A stretch of 22,500 bases of DNA from Chrysomallon squamiferum (taxonomy: Eukaryota > Mollusca > Gastropoda > Neomphalida > Peltospiridae): contig CM022669.1 in NCBI GenBank assembly GCA_012295275.1, positions 13,807,672 to 13,830,171 on the forward strand. Reading direction: 5' to 3'. The notes under the pieces were generated by a model. It was given only the letters and a program-made list of their open reading frames with translations, did not search any database and was not told the origin of the DNA. Position 1 is the stretch's first letter; every line of letters begins with the position of its first letter. This document shows, piece after piece, positions 15,991 to 22,500 of this stretch. The translations under genes were made by a program, and so were the position numbers.

Positions 15991-16421
15991 TTTCTCAGAA
16001 CGGTGTTTTTTCGTTTCTTTGTTTGTTGTTGTTTTGTTTTGTTTCTGTGTGTTTGTTTTTGTTTGTTCGTTTTTTGTTTGTTTTTATACAGAGAAACTGG
16101 AGAACATTAGCAGCCATAACTTCCGTTATAAAAAAAATTAGAAACATATTTTAATTTTTATTTTATTGTATTTTATTTTTTTTCTTTCTTTATTTATTTA
16201 TTTATTTATTTATTTTAAGAAGATAAATAACACAGGTAAAAATGAGAGTTATTGTTCCAAGATTAAAATTTGGGTGCCAGTACCTAATTATTGTTATTGT
16301 CGCTTTCCTTGAGTTTGCTTTTCACTCGACCCGTCCCAAAATAAAAATAACATCTAATTTTTACAAATTATCTTTCGGGCGACTTTTTTATCAGTTCTAA
16401 GAAAAATCATTACGGAATATA
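15990..16421 (+). pseudogene. second relic of PAN-FReD intron 4 end plus exon 5 start
   Basis: It has the same structure as 4620-5045: intron-4-like sequence (AACTGGAGAACATTAGCAGCC, TTGGGTGCCAGTACCTA, TCACTCGACCCGTCCC), a mutated acceptor at 16376-16378 (CGG for CAG), and ~42 nt of decayed exon 5 from 16379 before an abrupt change into block D sequence. The identical acceptor change and breakpoint show that the two relics are copies of one already dead remnant. Confidence 0.75.
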
Positions 16422-16660
16422 TATTAATTATGTAAATGAACCAGGTAACTTTATCTCTTTGGATTCCGTACAATGAACACAAACTGAAAATACGAAATAA
16501 ATTTTAATGACAGTGTGAATTATTTAAAATTTCTGATCGCCTTTCTCAATGGAATGGTTTTAATTTGTTTACCTGTTGATAAATTATTCATGTTTCCGAT
16601 CACAGATGAAACAGTAATTCATTCCAACACTCATTTCTATAAAGTGCATGATTACTATTA
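16422..16660 (+). repeat. partial block D attached to the exon 5 relic (copy 2)
   Basis: Counterpart of 5046-5275, with GTAACTTTATCTCTTTGGATT, ACAAACTGAAAATACGAAAT and CGATCACAGATGAAACAGTAA. Noncoding. Confidence 0.7.
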
Positions 16661-17225
16661 AATATTTTTATTTTTTAGTCATTTATTAAACTTTCAAAGC
16701 TTTATTTATATCAAAATAATGGCTTTCTTTATTTTTTCTTCTTTTAAAAACAAAACAGAAAAGTCAAATAATATGTGATGGGTCCACCTGTAGTTACTGC
16801 TGTTCTAATTGAACTTATGATTGGTTCTAATTGGTCAGACTGAATGGCCTTGTGCAGGTCAGCACAACCTAACAGAATCAGGCAATTTTTACCTTCACAG
16901 GATAAAGTTGAATATTTAAGAAATAGGCAGAAATTCTCAACTCTCCACTCTGGAAATAAGTACCTTCACCCATATTGATTTTGTTGCACAACATATCAGA
17001 ACAAAGTAATCTTGAAATTAATATTTATTTGTTATTTTTAAAATGAAAACTGTTTTCTGAATCGTCTTTTACAAGATAAACAAATAATTAATCACTAAAG
17101 AACACACACACATATATATACGCACATAATTTACTTAAATAAATAAATTTCCAACCCCAAAAGCAATATTCTTAAATAAATAAATAAAAATTGGAAAATT
17201 TAACAGTTAACAGTTAATAGCCTCG
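16661..17225 (+). repeat. spacer block E (copy 2), unidentified
   Basis: Close copy of 5276-5830, with a few small indels, such as an extra TTGGTTCTAA near 16820. No conserved reading frame on either strand and no recognised element. Confidence 0.6.
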
Positions 17226-17509
17226 AAAGCTATCTAGTATGCATTTAATAACATCAATCTGTATCAGAGGAAAAGAGTATTTAAGGACATCTATCATGGC
17301 ATCCAGATCAGGAACACCAGTTCATTCATTAACCTAATCCAAGGTATCGCTTCACAAACAATCCTCTAAATTGGGATCAACTATTTCTCTTTACCGATTA
17401 TTATTATTATTGTTATTGTTGCAGTTGTTGTTCCTGTTCTTGTGATTTCCTTTACACCCATTGCCAGCTGTGTGCTTTTTAACTATCGTCGTATGTTCAT
17501 GTAAGTACG
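17226..17509 (+). repeat. AG-linked module lacking its AG tract, and following ATT/GTT spacer
   Basis: The left arm (CGAAAGCTATCTAGTAT) is joined directly to the right arm (TTTAATAACATCAATCTG), so the AG tract and the rest of the left arm were lost by deletion. The right arm continues to ~17400. The rest (17400-17509) matches 6240-6320. No gene. Confidence 0.6.
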
Positions 17510-18190
17510 TTACAAAAGAATTATGAAAATCCTCTTAAAGCATTCCTGTGGGAGGAAGAATATATGGTCTAATTAAATAATTTTTATATACCCATGTTAT
17601 TAATTTAGTGTTTTCAGAAAAGCTAAGATCGTACAAAATGAAACTGAACGATCAAATACAAAGATGTTTAACTCAGTTTTACACCATCGCAACTGCGGCT
17701 ACTACGTTAATGTGTATGAGCCGAGCTGATAGCTGTAATTTAATTTGACAATCATAAAAGAAATATAGAATTACGACAAGACGACAATGTCCTGGCAACA
17801 AAGGAACTAGAAAGTGCAAACCAGGATGAAAATTCGGACAGAAAACTGTTTCAAAGAGCGGACACTAGCAACAAAACGACTTCAACAAATAGTAGCAGTT
17901 TAAGTGATCAACTTACAAAAGAAAATTTCAAGTTAAAGGAAAATCGTTTGTGCACAAAGTGTAGAAAAAATAGTGAAGCGTTTATTTCAAGTCTCACTTG
18001 CGTGCTATACAGCCGGTTGTGAGGGTTGCAATGAGACAACTCATAATTGATTCGTGTGCAGACACAGAAATTTGGGAACTTGTACGCACTTACTTAGCGA
18101 AAAGTCTAGAAGAATATTTCCAGAAAGATCATTATATCATAATATCAATAATGAAAAACGATGACGAGAAAAAGAGACTGAAGGAATGAA
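17510..18190 (+). pseudogene. decayed IAP/BIRC gene fragment: UBA-like block, linker and RING (copy C)
   Basis: This is the most complete IAP relic. A UBA-like frame (17613-17729: KAKIVQNETERSN, NSVLHHRNC) is followed, in another frame, by an open linker from ~17744 (NIELRQDDNVLATKELESA, SDQLTKENFKLKENRLC). That frame enters a RING: C at 17951 and 17960 (LCTKC), C at 17999. A frameshift follows, then CEGCNETTHN (C at 18018 and 18027), TGA at 18048-18050 replacing a Cys, FVCRHR (C at 18057), and VRTYLA at 18082-18099. The C-x2-C-x6-C-x2-C-R spacing and VRTY end are those of IAP RING E3 ligases. Several frameshifts and stops make it nonfunctional. The BIR domains are not visible. Confidence 0.7.
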
Positions 18191-18460
18191 TGTGTCTACG
18201 TCTGTGTTTGTATGTGTGTGTTTGTACATTTGTGCTAAGGTGTGTGTCCTGGTGTGCGTCAGAGTATGTATGTGAATGTGCGTTTGCGCATATATGAGTG
18301 TGAGAGTGTATATGCGGGTGTATAATGTGTGTACCGGCATGCGGGCAGTAATAATTAAAACAACCACTATAATTATTTAAAATTCAATTACAATGTTCAT
18401 GATGTAATGGTTGTTCGTGATAGTTTATACATTAAATTTGATGCTTTTTGCTGTGTGCTT
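18191..18460 (+). repeat. TG-rich degenerate repeat and AT-rich spacer
   Basis: Positions 18205-18340 are an imperfect TG repeat matching 12500-12625. The rest matches 12640-12745. No gene seen; the antisense His/Thr-rich ORF over the repeat is an artefact. Confidence 0.75.
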
Positions 18461-18720
18461 GGAAAAGCTGTAATCGTACAAAATGAAATAGGACCATCAA
18501 ATAATACTTCTACAAAGGTATTAAACTCATTTTTACACCATCACAACTGCGGTGACGACATTATCGAATACATGCCGAGCTGAAGTCTGTAATTTACTTT
18601 GACAATGTAAAAGAAACCAGAGAACATCTCACTGACGGACGTTTATGCGATGACGTGACGACTGCTAGAAAATGCCGAGTGATAGATATTTTTAAAATGC
18701 ACTATTTTGTTTTTATACTA
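18461..18720 (+). pseudogene. UBA-like relic block upstream of unit 4
   Basis: Frame 18461-18583 reads GKAVIVQNEIGPSN, STKVLNSFLHHHNC, GDDIIEYMPS and ends at TGA 18581-18583. A second frame reads YFDNVKETREHLTDGRLC and DDVTTARKC. Counterpart of 7547-7800 and 12746-12995. Confidence 0.4.
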
Positions 18721-19312
18721 TTTTATTAATTTAAATGGTAGAGTAGAGCATAAAAAAAAAAAAATGTTTCTATATACTGATTATTCGTATCCGTATTCAC
18801 TCCCACTCTTTTCTGTCTGAACAAATTATTAGTTAGCGAAACCTTTAGAAAAATGTTTCAAGTTATTTTTTAGGAGCAGTTTCAGAATGATTAAGAAATG
18901 TAAATATGAAGACACAGAGCGCCTCCGTTTGCTATGGTAAATCTCACTTTCAAAACGCCTACTACAGACAGCTAAACTGCTGTTTGATTCAGACGGCTGG
19001 AATCACAAATAACACAAATACACCAATGGGGAATGGGAATTAAGCTTTCTATTATGTGTCGGTGTTTCGGATTGGAACTTAACGCTTTACGATCTAGAGA
19101 CTTTATTTTGGTTTGTTAGAAAGAATAAACGTATTGATCTGTGGATTGACATATTTTTTATTTATGTATCATTGCCAATAAAAGGATCTATAATAAACAC
19201 GAGAATTCATTACAACAGTTTCCACACTCGAAAAGGAGTTCACGAAATATCGATGCGAACGCTAAATATCTCATTTCATTCAACAGAGAACAGTAAATAC
19301 CAAGCTGCTGTA
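18721..19312 (+). promoter_or_regulatory. 5' flank of unit 4
   Basis: It matches 7801-8473, including the CTATGGTAAA.CTCACTTTC and CAGACGGCTGGAATCACAAA stretch at 18930-19030. The proximal part keeps the CAG acceptor-like site ending at 19286. An in-frame ATG at 19172 would add 47 residues before the signal peptide; homologous positions in the other units are not open, so I start the protein at 19313. Confidence 0.45.

Positions 19313-22500
<3,188 letters not shown>

Noticed and set aside
17998-18189. ORF of 63 aa as a small gene
   Set aside because: It is a shifted frame through the IAP RING relic; the paralogous region at 12300-12485 does not keep it open.
19172-19312. N-terminal extension of unit 4 from the in-frame ATG at 19172
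   Set aside because: It would bury the signal peptide, is not open in the other units, and spans the conserved acceptor-like site.

Overview
The window is AT-rich animal nuclear DNA: coding exons split by GT-AG introns, very long (AG)n, (CT)n and (ATT)n microsatellites, and large intergenic spacers. The genes encode secreted proteins with an N-terminal PAN/apple-like module followed by a fibrinogen-related domain (FReD). The spacers carry wreckage of an inhibitor-of-apoptosis (IAP/BIRC) gene. Lineage-specific expansion of both families is typical of molluscs, so a mollusc is my best guess. A cephalopod would fit the microsatellite load, but nothing here proves it.

Layout, all on the + strand. 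Four tandem PAN-FReD units start at 202, 8474, 13307 and 19313. Each has the same five-exon plan with intron phases 1-0-1-1: signal peptide + PAN (313 nt), FReD start (140 nt), the VFQRR block (97 nt), FReD middle (165 nt), FReD C-terminus (275 nt). Unit 1 is intact and encodes 329 aa. Unit 2 keeps all five exons, but exon 2 is broken by five small deletions and has a stop codon. Unit 3 is a pseudogene: two +1 frameshifts in exon 1, a lost exon-1 donor, and a deletion that removes the end of exon 4 and all of exon 5. Unit 4 is intact as far as the window shows; only the first 32 nt of its exon 5 are present.

The spacers are mosaics of the same blocks. Just downstream of each gene is a shared ~0.9-1.2 kb block. 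The spacers after units 1 and 3 also hold a relic of intron 4 plus the first ~45 nt of exon 5 (4620-5045 and 15990-16421), with the same acceptor mutation in both. Three places (6320-6765, 12264-12485, 17510-18190) carry decayed IAP sequence; the last two contain a RING finger with the IAP Cys spacing and a VRTY-type C-terminus, and both have the same Cys-to-stop change. A related short block lies 0.5-0.9 kb upstream of units 2, 3 and 4. Spacer structure and exon-4 sequence pair unit 1 with unit 3 and unit 2 with unit 4, so a two-gene block probably duplicated and then decayed unevenly.

Function: the intact products should be secreted, disulfide-bonded, Ca2+-binding lectin-like proteins of the kind used in invertebrate innate recognition. 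In exon 5, units 1 and 2 differ by far more replacement codons than silent ones, which suggests diversification of the binding face. I found no tRNA, rRNA, CRISPR or intact transposon.
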